DNA of 12,859 bases from Rhodobiaceae bacterium (GTDB lineage: Bacteria > Pseudomonadota > Alphaproteobacteria > RS24), in assembly GCA_002683515.1 (NCBI GenBank), contig NYTN01000054.1, forward strand, positions 1-12,859. The letters run 5' to 3'. Within the stretch, counting starts at the first letter, position 1; every line of letters begins with the position of its first letter. The notes under the pieces were generated by a model that ran no database searches, was not told where the DNA came from, and worked only from the letters and a program-made list of their open reading frames with translations. This document shows, one piece after another, positions 6,983 through 12,859 of this stretch. The position numbers and the translations under genes were made by a program.

Positions 6983-7606
6983 ATGAGACTTAATGAATTA
7001 AGAGACAATCAAGGCGCGCGTAAAACGCGTGTGCGTGTAGGTCGCGGAACGTCATCAGGTAAAGGTAAAACCGGTGGGCGTGGTGTAAAAGGTCAAAAAT
7101 CACGTTCTGGTGTTTCGATTAAAGGCTTTGAAGGGGGGCAAATGCCGCTTCACATGCGTTTGCCGAAACGCGGCTTTAATGTTCCAAATCCAAAAAAACT
7201 GAATGCTGTCAATCTTGGCCGTCTTCAGCAAGCTTTGGACGCAGGTAAACTAAATGCATCTAATGCTGTAAATACCGCAAACCTTAAAGGCGCTGGTGTT
7301 ATCCGCCGCGAGCTTGACGGTGTTCGCATTATTGGTAATGGCGAGTTGAAAACTAAAATGGATTTTGAAGTTTTTGGTGTTTCAGCTTCTGCAAGAGAAG
7401 CGATTGAAAAATTGGGTGGTAAAATTACAGTTCTCGCTCCTGCACCTAGCGAGGGTGTAGATGAGGCGAAAGTTGAAAAAAAGGCCAAAAAGAAAGCAGC
7501 AAAAAAAGCTGAATCAGAAGTAGAAGAAACTGCCACTGAAAAAGAGGCTCCCGTCGAGGAGACTGCTTCCGATGATGCAGATACCGAAGATAATCAGAGC
7601 GAGTAA
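6983..7606 (+). CDS. rplO: 50S ribosomal protein L15 with long charged C-terminal extension
   Basis: I start at the ATG at 6983 (207 residues). A TTG at 6977 also opens the frame but sits too close to the GGAG at 6972-6975, whereas the ATG is 7 bases away. Residues 1-152 are a full L15: MRLNELRDNQGARK, the glycine-rich GRGTSSGKGKTGGRGVKGQKSR region (21-41), GFEGGQMPLHMRLPKRGF, and a C-terminal fold ending GGKITVLAP. L15 is a late assembly protein of the 50S core. Residues 153-207 are an extra tail: Lys/Ala-rich at 163-176, then strongly acidic (Glu/Asp/Thr) to the end. Typical L15 is roughly 145-165 residues. Two A7 tracts encode the Lys-rich part; see findings. Confidence 0.95.
   Translation: MRLNELRDNQGARKTRVRVGRGTSSGKGKTGGRGVKGQKSRSGVSIKGFEGGQMPLHMRLPKRGFNVPNPKKLNAVNLGRLQQALDAGKLNASNAVNTANLKGAGVIRRELDGVRIIGNGELKTKMDFEVFGVSASAREAIEKLGGKITVLAPAPSEGVDEAKVEKKAKKKAAKKAESEVEETATEKEAPVEETASDDADTEDNQSE
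7477..7512 (+). other. Candidate -1 ribosomal slippery region inside rplO (hypothetical)
   Basis: Position 7477-7483 reads A AAA AAG in the zero frame (the heptamer used by E. coli dnaX), and 7501-7507 reads A AAA AAA in the same register. A -1 slip at either one leads to the same TGA at 7510-7512, giving a 176-residue L15 without the acidic tail. A GAGG at 7463-7466 ends 10 bases before the first heptamer, a spacing like that of the stimulatory Shine-Dalgarno in dnaX. A small CAGC/GCTG stem (7497-7500 with 7508-7511) is the only visible downstream structure and is weak. Lys-rich coding makes such tracts by chance, so function is unproven. Confidence 0.25.
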
Positions 7607-7625
7607 GGCTTAATTAGGTTTTAAA

Positions 7626-8960
7626 ATGGCTTCAGCAGCAGAGCAATTAGCAGCAAATCTTAGCCTGTCATCCTTTAGGGGCGCGACGGAACTGAAACAA
7701 CGTATCTGGTTTACACTTGGTGCGCTGCTAATCTATCGCCTCGGAACTTATATTCCACTTCCCGGAGTTGATCCACAGGCGGTCAATGCGCTTTTTGAAC
7801 AAAATCAGGGCGGTATTATCGGCATGTTCAACTTGTTCGCAGGGGGTGCTGTCGGTCGGATGGCTATCTTTGCCTTGAATATCATGCCTTATATTACAGC
7901 TTCCATTATTATACAGCTGCTGACATCGGCAGTGCCTCATCTTGAACATCTTAAGAAAGAGGGTGGCGAGCAGGGACGTAAACAGATTAACCAGTACACC
8001 CGTTATGGTACGGTTGTGCTTGCAGCGATGCAGGGTTTCGGTATTGCTGTTGGCCTTGAACGGGCTGAAGGTATTGTTATCAACCCAGGTGTTTTCTTTG
8101 AAATAAGTGCTGTTATCACGCTTGTTGGCGGTACAGTATTCTTGATGTGGCTCGGTGAACAAATAACCGCGAGGGGCGTCGGAAACGGCATTTCGCTGAT
8201 TATTTTTGCAGGTATTGTTGCAGAGCTTCCTGGCGCGCTGGTCAGCACACTTGAGTTAGGTCGCCAAGGTGCTTTGTCTTCGCTCGTTATTTTGTTTCTT
8301 TTGGTCATGGTTGCTGCAGTTATCGCATTTATCGTTTTCATGGAGCGGGCTCAACGTCGTTTGATTGTCCAATATCCGAAGCGTCAGGTCGGTAACAAAA
8401 TGACCGGTGGGGAAAACTCTCATTTGCCATTGAAGCTAAATGTAGCAGGTGTTATTCCGCCGATATTTGCTTCATCATTGTTATTATTACCGATCACTGT
8501 TGCTAACTTTTCTGGTACAGGTGGACCTGAATGGCTTGGTAATGTAACGGCTATGATGGGTCGTGGCCAACCACTTTATATGGCACTTTATGCAGGCGGA
8601 ATCATCTTTTTCTGCTTCTTCTATACTTCGATTGTCTTTAATCCGTCTGATACGGCTGATAATTTAAAGCGGAGTGGTGGCTTTATTCCGGGCATCCGTC
8701 CAGGTGATAGAACCGCAGAATATCTCGATAGAGTGCTCACGCGTTTGACTGTAGTTGGTGCGCTTTATTTGACGCTTGTCTGTCTATTACCAGAGATTTT
8801 GATTAATCAGTACAGTGTGCCGTTCTATCTTGGCGGTACTTCTTTGTTGATTGTGGTCAGTGTAACTATGGATACAGTTAGCCAAGTACAGAGCCACCTT
8901 TTTGCTCACCAATATGAAGGGTTGATTAAGCAATCTCGTGTTGGAAGGTCTCGCCGATGA
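7626..8960 (+). CDS. secY: Protein translocase subunit SecY
   Basis: This 444-residue polytopic inner-membrane protein is the channel of the SecYEG translocon. About ten hydrophobic segments are visible, near 25-45, 78-100, 128-145, 157-177, 186-205, 218-240, 272-292, 316-338, 372-390 and 398-416. Family signatures include FNLFAGGAVGRMAIFALNIMPYI (68-90, plug and second helix), the cytoplasmic loop with RRLIVQYPKRQ (244-254), and GIRPG (356-360), whose Arg358 matches the E. coli Arg357 required for SecA-driven transport. The ATG at 7626 has only a weak AGG at 7616-7618. It sits 19 bp after rplO, the usual position at the end of the spc operon, and its stop overlaps adk as ATGA. Confidence 0.98.
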   Translation: MASAAEQLAANLSLSSFRGATELKQRIWFTLGALLIYRLGTYIPLPGVDPQAVNALFEQNQGGIIGMFNLFAGGAVGRMAIFALNIMPYITASIIIQLLTSAVPHLEHLKKEGGEQGRKQINQYTRYGTVVLAAMQGFGIAVGLERAEGIVINPGVFFEISAVITLVGGTVFLMWLGEQITARGVGNGISLIIFAGIVAELPGALVSTLELGRQGALSSLVILFLLVMVAAVIAFIVFMERAQRRLIVQYPKRQVGNKMTGGENSHLPLKLNVAGVIPPIFASSLLLLPITVANFSGTGGPEWLGNVTAMMGRGQPLYMALYAGGIIFFCFFYTSIVFNPSDTADNLKRSGGFIPGIRPGDRTAEYLDRVLTRLTVVGALYLTLVCLLPEILINQYSVPFYLGGTSLLIVVSVTMDTVSQVQSHLFAHQYEGLIKQSRVGRSRR

Positions 8961-9538
8961 AAATTATTTTTTTAGGTCCTCCAGGTGCTGGTAAAGGTAC
9001 TCAAGCCGCACGGCTGGAGAACAACCATAATCTCCGTCAGCTTTCGACAGGAGATATGTTACGCGCTGCTGTGGCTGCTGAAACAGAAATTGGCCTTAAA
9101 GCCAAAGACATTATGGCACGCGGTGATCTTGTGCCGGATGAGGTTGTTGTCGGTATTATATCCGATCGCATTGAAGCTCCAGATTGTGCTGATGGGTTCA
9201 TTCTGGACGGGTTTCCAAGAAATATCGCTCAGGCGAAAGCGCTGGACACCATGTTAAATGATAAAGACATGAAGCTGGATACGGTTTTAGAGCTGAAAGT
9301 TGACCATAATAAGTTGCTTGAGCGTATTCGTATCAGGTCTGCCCAAACTGAGGGTGGGCCGCGTGACGATGATAATGAGGAAGCTTTAGCTCATCGCTTA
9401 GAAGTGTATGAACAACAAACTGCGCCAGTGTCTGAATACTACGCGCAAAAAGGTTTGGTTAAACATGTTGACGGTATGCAGGATATGGATGTCGTAACTG
9501 AAGAAATTGTTGAGATTTTAGGACTTTTGAAAGGATAA
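8957..9538 (+). CDS. adk: Adenylate kinase, short-LID form
   Basis: This 193-residue cytosolic enzyme interconverts ATP + AMP and 2 ADP. The P-loop GPPGAGKGT is at 7-15 with Lys13. The AMP-binding segment TGDMLR is at 31-36 and DGFPR at 84-88 with Arg88. Arg123 and Arg127 precede the lid position, and R136-DDDNEEALAHRL continues after it with Arg147. Instead of the roughly 30-residue LID with a zinc or hydrogen-bond cluster, there is only a short loop (about 128-136), so this is the short form common in alphaproteobacteria. GGAAGG at 8943-8948 is the ribosome-binding site, and the ATG overlaps the secY stop by 4 bp. Confidence 0.97.
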   Translation: MKIIFLGPPGAGKGTQAARLENNHNLRQLSTGDMLRAAVAAETEIGLKAKDIMARGDLVPDEVVVGIISDRIEAPDCADGFILDGFPRNIAQAKALDTMLNDKDMKLDTVLELKVDHNKLLERIRIRSAQTEGGPRDDDNEEALAHRLEVYEQQTAPVSEYYAQKGLVKHVDGMQDMDVVTEEIVEILGLLKG

Positions 9539-9553
9539 GGTAGGGGAAACAAG

Positions 9554-9581
9554 TTGACTGTTGGGCGGAAGTTTTTATAAT
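9554..9581 (+). promoter_or_regulatory. Predicted sigma70-type promoter of the alpha block
   Basis: A TTGACT hexamer at 9554-9559 and a TATAAT hexamer at 9576-9581 are separated by 16 bp. The -10 box is a perfect match and the -35 box differs at one base. They lie in the only long non-coding gap (9539-9684) and face rpsM. A start near 9588 would give a leader of roughly 97 nt. I saw no comparable pair in the other gaps. This suggests that rpsM-rpsK-rpoA-rplQ can be transcribed independently of the upstream S10-spc message. This is inference from sequence match only. Confidence 0.7.
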
Positions 9582-9594
9582 CCCGTTTTTCGGT

Positions 9595-9638
9595 GACATG
9601 TTGCAGAAATGTCTAACAGTTGGGGCTATTCAGCTGTT
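9595..9638 (+). promoter_or_regulatory. Two consecutive hairpins in the predicted rpsM leader
   Basis: The first stem pairs GACAT (9595-9599) with ATGTC (9609-9613) around a 9-base loop. The second pairs AACAGTTG (9615-9622) with CAGCTGTT (9631-9638), eight pairs including one G-U, around the 8-base loop GGGCTATT. They are separated by one base and lie between the predicted promoter and the rpsM ribosome-binding site. Ribosomal protein operons are often autoregulated through such leader structures. The E. coli alpha-operon regulator S4 is not encoded in this block, so any ligand here is unknown. A U-rich tract after the second stem is too short (TCTTTG) to call a terminator. Confidence 0.45.
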
Positions 9639-9684
9639 TCTTTGACTGCAGTTTCCACTCCCTTACGGAGATGAGGAGAATTAA

Positions 9685-10053
9685 GTGGCTCGTATAGCAG
9701 GTGTAAATATTCCGACTGCCAAGCGTGTGGTGATTGCCCTGACTTATATTCACGGCATTGGCGACACAAAGGCCAAGGAAATTTGTGAAAAAGTCGGCAT
9801 CATGCCGGAGCGGAGAGTGAATGAGCTTTCTGATGCAGAAGTCATTAAAATCCGTGAAACCATTGACGGTGACTATACCGTTGAGGGTGACTTAAGGCGT
9901 GAAATTGCCATGAATATCAAACGTTTGCTTGATTTGGGTGTTTATCGCGGTCTTCGTCATCGTCGCAATCTGCCCGTTCGCGGTCAGCGCACACATACTA
10001 ACGCACGTACACGCAAGGGTCCTGCGAAACCTATTGCCGGTAAGAAAAAGTAG
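9685..10053 (+). CDS. rpsM: 30S ribosomal protein S13 (GTG start)
   Basis: This 122-residue protein of the 30S head contacts P-site tRNA and bridges to L5. It starts at a GTG at 9685 following the AGGAG at 9674-9678. It begins MARIAGVNIPTAKRVVIALTYIHGIG, contains the helix-two-turns-helix body with VNELSDAEV and IDGDYTVEGDLRREI, and ends with the signature GLRHRRNLPVRGQRTHTNARTRKG at about 90-113 plus a Lys-rich tail. It is the first gene after the 146-bp gap. rpmJ (L36), which precedes rpsM in many bacteria, is not in that gap. Confidence 0.98.
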   Translation: MARIAGVNIPTAKRVVIALTYIHGIGDTKAKEICEKVGIMPERRVNELSDAEVIKIRETIDGDYTVEGDLRREIAMNIKRLLDLGVYRGLRHRRNLPVRGQRTHTNARTRKGPAKPIAGKKK

Positions 10054-10065
10054 AGGAACTGTTTT

Positions 10066-10455
10066 ATGGCTACTGATAAAACCCGAGTCCGCCGCAGAGA
10101 ACGAAAAAACATCACTTCCGGTGTGGCGCATGTCAATTCTACCTTTAATAATACTATGATTACCATTGCAGATGCTCAAGGTAACGCTGTTGCGTGGTGC
10201 TCTGCAGGTGCCATGGGTTTTAAAGGTTCGCGTAAATCCACACCTTATGCTGCTCAGGTTGCTGCCGAGGAAGCAGGTAAAAAGGCTATGGATCATGGTA
10301 TGAAAACCCTTGAGGTGAATGTTAAGGGTCCTGGTTCGGGTCGTGAGTCTGCCCTCCGTGCCCTACAATCTATCGGTTTTACGATCACTAGCATTCGTGA
10401 CGTAACACCAATCCCACATAATGGATGTCGTCCACCAAAACGCCGTCGAGTCTAA
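10066..10455 (+). CDS. rpsK: 30S ribosomal protein S11
   Basis: This 129-residue platform protein of the 30S subunit supports mRNA-tRNA interaction at the E site. Family motifs are ITSGVAHVNSTFNNTMITI near the start, WCSAGAMGFKGSRKSTPYAAQ in the centre, and the C-terminal RDVTPIPHNGCRPPKRRRV. Asn119-Gly120 is the position at which E. coli S11 is known to carry isoaspartate; the same pair is present here. A GAGGA at 10053-10057 lies 8 bases before the ATG, and the gap from rpsM is 12 bp. The next gene is rpoA rather than rpsD. Confidence 0.98.
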   Translation: MATDKTRVRRRERKNITSGVAHVNSTFNNTMITIADAQGNAVAWCSAGAMGFKGSRKSTPYAAQVAAEEAGKKAMDHGMKTLEVNVKGPGSGRESALRALQSIGFTITSIRDVTPIPHNGCRPPKRRRV

Positions 10456-10470
10456 TTACTGAAGTTATTA
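10453..10470 (+). repeat. AT-rich imperfect palindrome between rpsK and rpoA
   Basis: TAATTACTGAAGTTATTA is an 18-bp inverted repeat with one mismatched pair, overlapping the rpsK stop codon and ending 19 bases before rpoA. In RNA it could fold only as a weak AU-rich hairpin with a CTGAAG loop. It occupies the position where rpsD is found in E. coli. It could serve as an mRNA processing or pausing site, or be chance in an AT-rich spacer. Confidence 0.3.
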
Positions 10471-10489
10471 ACCTTTAAGAGGAGCCGCC

Positions 10490-11509
10490 ATGATACATAA
10501 TAACTGGCAAGAGCTTATCAAGCCTACCAAACTGGATATTGTTCCTGGTCATGACAGCAATCGCCATGTGCGCATCGTTGCCGAACCACTTGAGCGTGGT
10601 TTTGGTTTAACATTGGGTAACGCCCTGCGCCGTATTTTGTTGTCTTCTATTCAAGGTGCAGCCGTTGTTTCCGTTCAAATCGATGGTGTTTTGCATGAAT
10701 TCTCATCCATTGCGGGTGTTCGTGAAGATATTACGGATATTGTGCTGAATATTAAGCAGATGTCAGTCAATTGTCATAGCGAAGGCGTAAAGCGCATGAT
10801 TCTGAGCAAAAAAGGCCCAGGTGTTGTAACGGCTGGCGATATTGAAGAAATCGCTGATGTCGAAATTCTTAACCCTGATCTTGTACTTTGCACGCTTGAT
10901 GATGGAGCGGATGTTCGTTTTGAATTTACGGTGAATACAGGTAATGGGTATGTGCAGGCCGAACAAAACCGTCCGGATGATGCGCCTATCGGCCTCATTC
11001 CTGTAGATAGTCTTTACAGCCCAGTGCGTCGCGTTTCCTATAATGTTGAAAACACACGTGAAGGTCAGGTCCTTGATTATGACAAGCTGACTATGGACAT
11101 TGAAACCGATGGTTCTGTAACACCTGAAGATGCTCTTGCATTGGCTGCTAGAATTCTGCAAGACCAGCTTCAGACATTCATTAACTTTGAAGAGCCTGAG
11201 CAAGTTCCGGAAACTGTATCAGTTGCCGAAGAAATTGGTTTCAGTGCGGCGTTGTTGAAGAAAGTTGACGAGCTTGAATTGTCAGTTAGATCCGCTAATT
11301 GCCTGAAAAACGACAATATTGTTTATATCGGTGATTTGATTCAAAAGTCCGAAGCAGAAATGTTGCGGACACCAAACTTCGGCCGTAAATCTTTGAATGA
11401 AATTAAGGAAGTGCTCTCAGAAATGAGCCTTCATCTAGGTATGGAAGTACCTACATGGCCACCTGAAAACATTGAAGAACTTGCCAAAAGGTTTGAAGAA
11501 AACTTTTAA
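10490..11509 (+). CDS. rpoA: DNA-directed RNA polymerase subunit alpha
   Basis: This 339-residue alpha subunit has both domains intact. The N-terminal dimerisation domain (about 1-235) includes LERGFGLTLGNALRRILLSS at 34-53, which drives dimer formation and beta/beta' assembly. A short linker (about 236-250) leads to the C-terminal domain, which binds UP elements and activators: Arg267, Asn270, Cys271, Lys273, Gly298, Lys300, Ser301 and Glu304 match the E. coli DNA-contact set (Arg265, Asn268, Cys269, Lys271, Gly296, Lys298, Ser299, Glu302). AGAGGAG at 10478-10484 is a strong ribosome-binding site. The 34-bp gap after rpsK holds an AT-rich imperfect palindrome. Confidence 0.98.
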   Translation: MIHNNWQELIKPTKLDIVPGHDSNRHVRIVAEPLERGFGLTLGNALRRILLSSIQGAAVVSVQIDGVLHEFSSIAGVREDITDIVLNIKQMSVNCHSEGVKRMILSKKGPGVVTAGDIEEIADVEILNPDLVLCTLDDGADVRFEFTVNTGNGYVQAEQNRPDDAPIGLIPVDSLYSPVRRVSYNVENTREGQVLDYDKLTMDIETDGSVTPEDALALAARILQDQLQTFINFEEPEQVPETVSVAEEIGFSAALLKKVDELELSVRSANCLKNDNIVYIGDLIQKSEAEMLRTPNFGRKSLNEIKEVLSEMSLHLGMEVPTWPPENIEELAKRFEENF

Positions 11510-11538
11510 CTCTATTATCTGCGAATTCGGAGAAAACC

Positions 11539-11964
11539 ATGCGTCACGCTAAAGCAGGCAGAAAATTAAATCGCACCCAGAGTCACCGCAAATCTATGCT
11601 GGGGAATCTGGCGGTCGCATTGATTAAACATGAGCAGATTGTTACTACCCTGCCAAAAGCTAAAGAGCTTCGTCCCTATGTTGAGAAGCTGGTAACGCTT
11701 GGTAAGCGCGGTGATTTACATGCCCGCCGTCAGGCTATTGCTAAACTGCCTGAGAAAGAATGGGCTAAAAAGCTATTTGAAATACTGGCACCGCGTTACG
11801 CAGACCGTTCCGGTGGTTATACGCGTGTTCTCAAAGCCGGTTACAGATTTGGTGATAACGCGCCTATGGCTGTTATTGAATTTGTTGACCGTGATCCAGA
11901 GGCACGTGGTCAGGACTCCGGCCCTGTTCAGGTGGATGATGAGGGTGTTGAAGAAGCCATTTAA
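11539..11964 (+). CDS. rplQ: 50S ribosomal protein L17
   Basis: This 141-residue protein binds near the peptide tunnel exit. The N-terminal signature MRHAKAGRKLNRTQSHRKSM and the adjoining LGNLAVALIKHEQIVTTLPKAKELRPYVEKLVTLGKR region identify L17, and the core closes with RYADRSGGYTRVLKAGYRFGDNAPMAVIEFVDR. About 23 residues of mostly acidic tail follow, a length seen in alphaproteobacterial L17 and absent in shorter family members. A GGAG at 11529-11532 lies 6 bases before the ATG. It ends the alpha block. No hairpin-plus-T-run terminator follows, so transcription may continue into the protease gene. Confidence 0.97.
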   Translation: MRHAKAGRKLNRTQSHRKSMLGNLAVALIKHEQIVTTLPKAKELRPYVEKLVTLGKRGDLHARRQAIAKLPEKEWAKKLFEILAPRYADRSGGYTRVLKAGYRFGDNAPMAVIEFVDRDPEARGQDSGPVQVDDEGVEEAI

Positions 11965-11986
11965 CGGTCCTGTCTTCACGACTTAT

Positions 11987-12859
11987 ATGTCTGTATTCGG
12001 CGTTATCCGTCGTTCACTGAAATTAACTTCTTTATTAGTCAGCGTGTTGGTTGTAACAGGCTTGGCTTATGCTGAGCCGCGCACTCCTTCATCCTTAAAA
12101 GATGTCCAGTTCAGCTTTGCACCGGTAGTTGAGAAGGCCGCCCCGGCAGTTGTTAATGTGTATGCCACGCGCCGTGTGAAAGCACGGAGACCTTCTCTAT
12201 TCAATGACAGGTTTTTTAAGGAATTTTTTGGCAGATCTTTTGGTGATAATTTTGGTCAGAGGGAGCGTTTAGAAAATTCACTCGGCTCTGGCGTGATTGT
12301 TTCTGCTGAAGGAATTGTCGTGACTAATAATCATGTAATTAGTGGGGCGGAGGCCTTTAAGGTCGTTTTATCAGACAGAAGAGAGTTTTCTGCTGAACTC
12401 CTGCTTGCAGATGAACGCACAGATCTTGCCGTCTTAAAAATTCTTGATGCAGAGGAAAAATTTCTGGCTTTGCCTTTTCGTAATTCCGACACGGTTAAAG
12501 TTGGCGATTTTGTGTTGGCGATTGGCAATCCGTTTGGTGTTGGACAGACAGTAACGAATGGAATTGTCTCGGCACTGGCGCGGACAAGTTTAGGTGTGAC
12601 GGACTTTCAGTCTTTTATTCAAACGGACGCCCCGATAAACCCCGGGAATTCCGGCGGTGCGTTGGTTACCATGGATGGACGTTTGCTCGGTGTAAATACG
12701 GCGATTTATACGCGTTCAGGTGGTTCTGTTGGTATTGGCTTTGCCATCCCCTCTAATATGGTTCAGCAAGTTGTTGACGCGGCACTTTCCGATGGAAGAA
12801 TAGTGCGTCCTTGGGCCGGAGTAGAACTACAAAAAGTTTCTCAATCGCTTGCCCAGACA
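11987..12859 (+). CDS. Do/DegP-DegQ family periplasmic serine endoprotease, 5' part (partial)
   Basis: There are 291 codons in frame to the window edge with no stop. Residues 1-29 form a Sec signal peptide: basic RRSLK, a hydrophobic core, and AYA before a likely cut at 29/30. The chymotrypsin-like domain carries the full triad: His116 in TNNHV, Asp146 in TDLAVLK and Ser222 in NPGNSGGAL. A PDZ domain begins near residue 275 (RPWAGVEL) and is cut off. Such proteases degrade or chaperone misfolded envelope proteins. The gene is 22 bp after rplQ. The ATG at 11987 has no clear ribosome-binding site; an in-frame GTG at 11945 inside rplQ would add 14 residues. Whether it is DegP, DegQ or MucD cannot be settled from this part. 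Confidence 0.93.
   Translation, partial: MSVFGVIRRSLKLTSLLVSVLVVTGLAYAEPRTPSSLKDVQFSFAPVVEKAAPAVVNVYATRRVKARRPSLFNDRFFKEFFGRSFGDNFGQRERLENSLGSGVIVSAEGIVVTNNHVISGAEAFKVVLSDRREFSAELLLADERTDLAVLKILDAEEKFLALPFRNSDTVKVGDFVLAIGNPFGVGQTVTNGIVSALARTSLGVTDFQSFIQTDAPINPGNSGGALVTMDGRLLGVNTAIYTRSGGSVGIGFAIPSNMVQQVVDAALSDGRIVRPWAGVELQKVSQSLAQT

Noticed and set aside
7314..7341. Promoter-like TTGACG then TAATGG inside rplO
   Set aside because: The -10 match is poor and it lies in conserved coding sequence.
7728..8162. 144-codon minus-strand open frame within secY
   Set aside because: It is antisense to a universally conserved gene, without any start signal or motif.
9563..9590. Possible terminator after adk (GGG/CCC stem followed by GTTTTT)
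   Set aside because: Only three G-C pairs with a 16-base loop, and the loop contains the TATAAT box; too weak for a terminator.
10763..11203. 146-codon minus-strand open frame within rpoA
   Set aside because: It is entirely antisense to a conserved gene, its composition is typical of a reversed reading, and no family is recognised.
1..12859. Search for mobile elements, CRISPR arrays, tRNA/rRNA genes or defence genes
   Set aside because: Nothing of this kind is visible; the window is filled by conserved housekeeping genes on one strand in canonical order.

Overview
The window is a nearly gap-free, all plus-strand run of ribosomal-protein and gene-expression genes. It is the S10-spc-alpha super-operon of an alphaproteobacterium. 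Evidence for that assignment is the gene order, with adk between secY and rpsM, rpsD absent between rpsK and rpoA, and rpmJ absent after secY. It is supported by a short-LID adenylate kinase, protein sequences of alphaproteobacterial type, and a Do-family periplasmic protease directly after rplQ. Base composition looks to be in the mid-40s % GC by eye, which is low to moderate for the class. I cannot name an order or genus from the sequence alone.

Layout. 1-89 is the 3' end of rplW (L23). 119-3245 is the rest of the S10 block: rplB, rpsS, rplV, rpsC, rplP, rpmC, rpsQ. 3271-9538 is the spc block: rplN, rplX, rplE, rpsN, rpsH, rplF, rplR, rpsE, rpmD, rplO, secY, adk. 9539-9684 is the only sizeable gap (146 bp). 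It carries a near-consensus sigma70-type promoter (TTGACT, 16 bp, TATAAT) followed by two small RNA hairpins. 9685-11964 is the alpha block: rpsM, rpsK, rpoA, rplQ. 11987 to the window end is the 5' part of a secreted DegP/DegQ-type serine protease with an intact catalytic triad. No stretch over 300 bases lacks a gene.

Together the genes make large- and small-subunit ribosomal proteins, the RNA polymerase alpha subunit, the SecY translocon channel and adenylate kinase. Translational coupling is visible in stop/start overlaps: rplV/rpsC and rplN/rplX share TAATG, rplX/rplE overlap by 8 bp, and secY/adk overlap as ATGA. Three starts were moved inward from the longest open frames (rplV to 1245, rplE to 3955, rplO to 6983), and rpmD is placed at the second of two tandem ATGs (6774).

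This is core housekeeping DNA, and I found no mobile element, CRISPR array, defence system, tRNA or rRNA. The points most worth checking are: the alpha-operon promoter with its structured leader; the long Lys-rich then acidic tail of L15, whose coding sequence holds two potential -1 slippery heptamers ending at one stop; and the uncertain start of the downstream protease.
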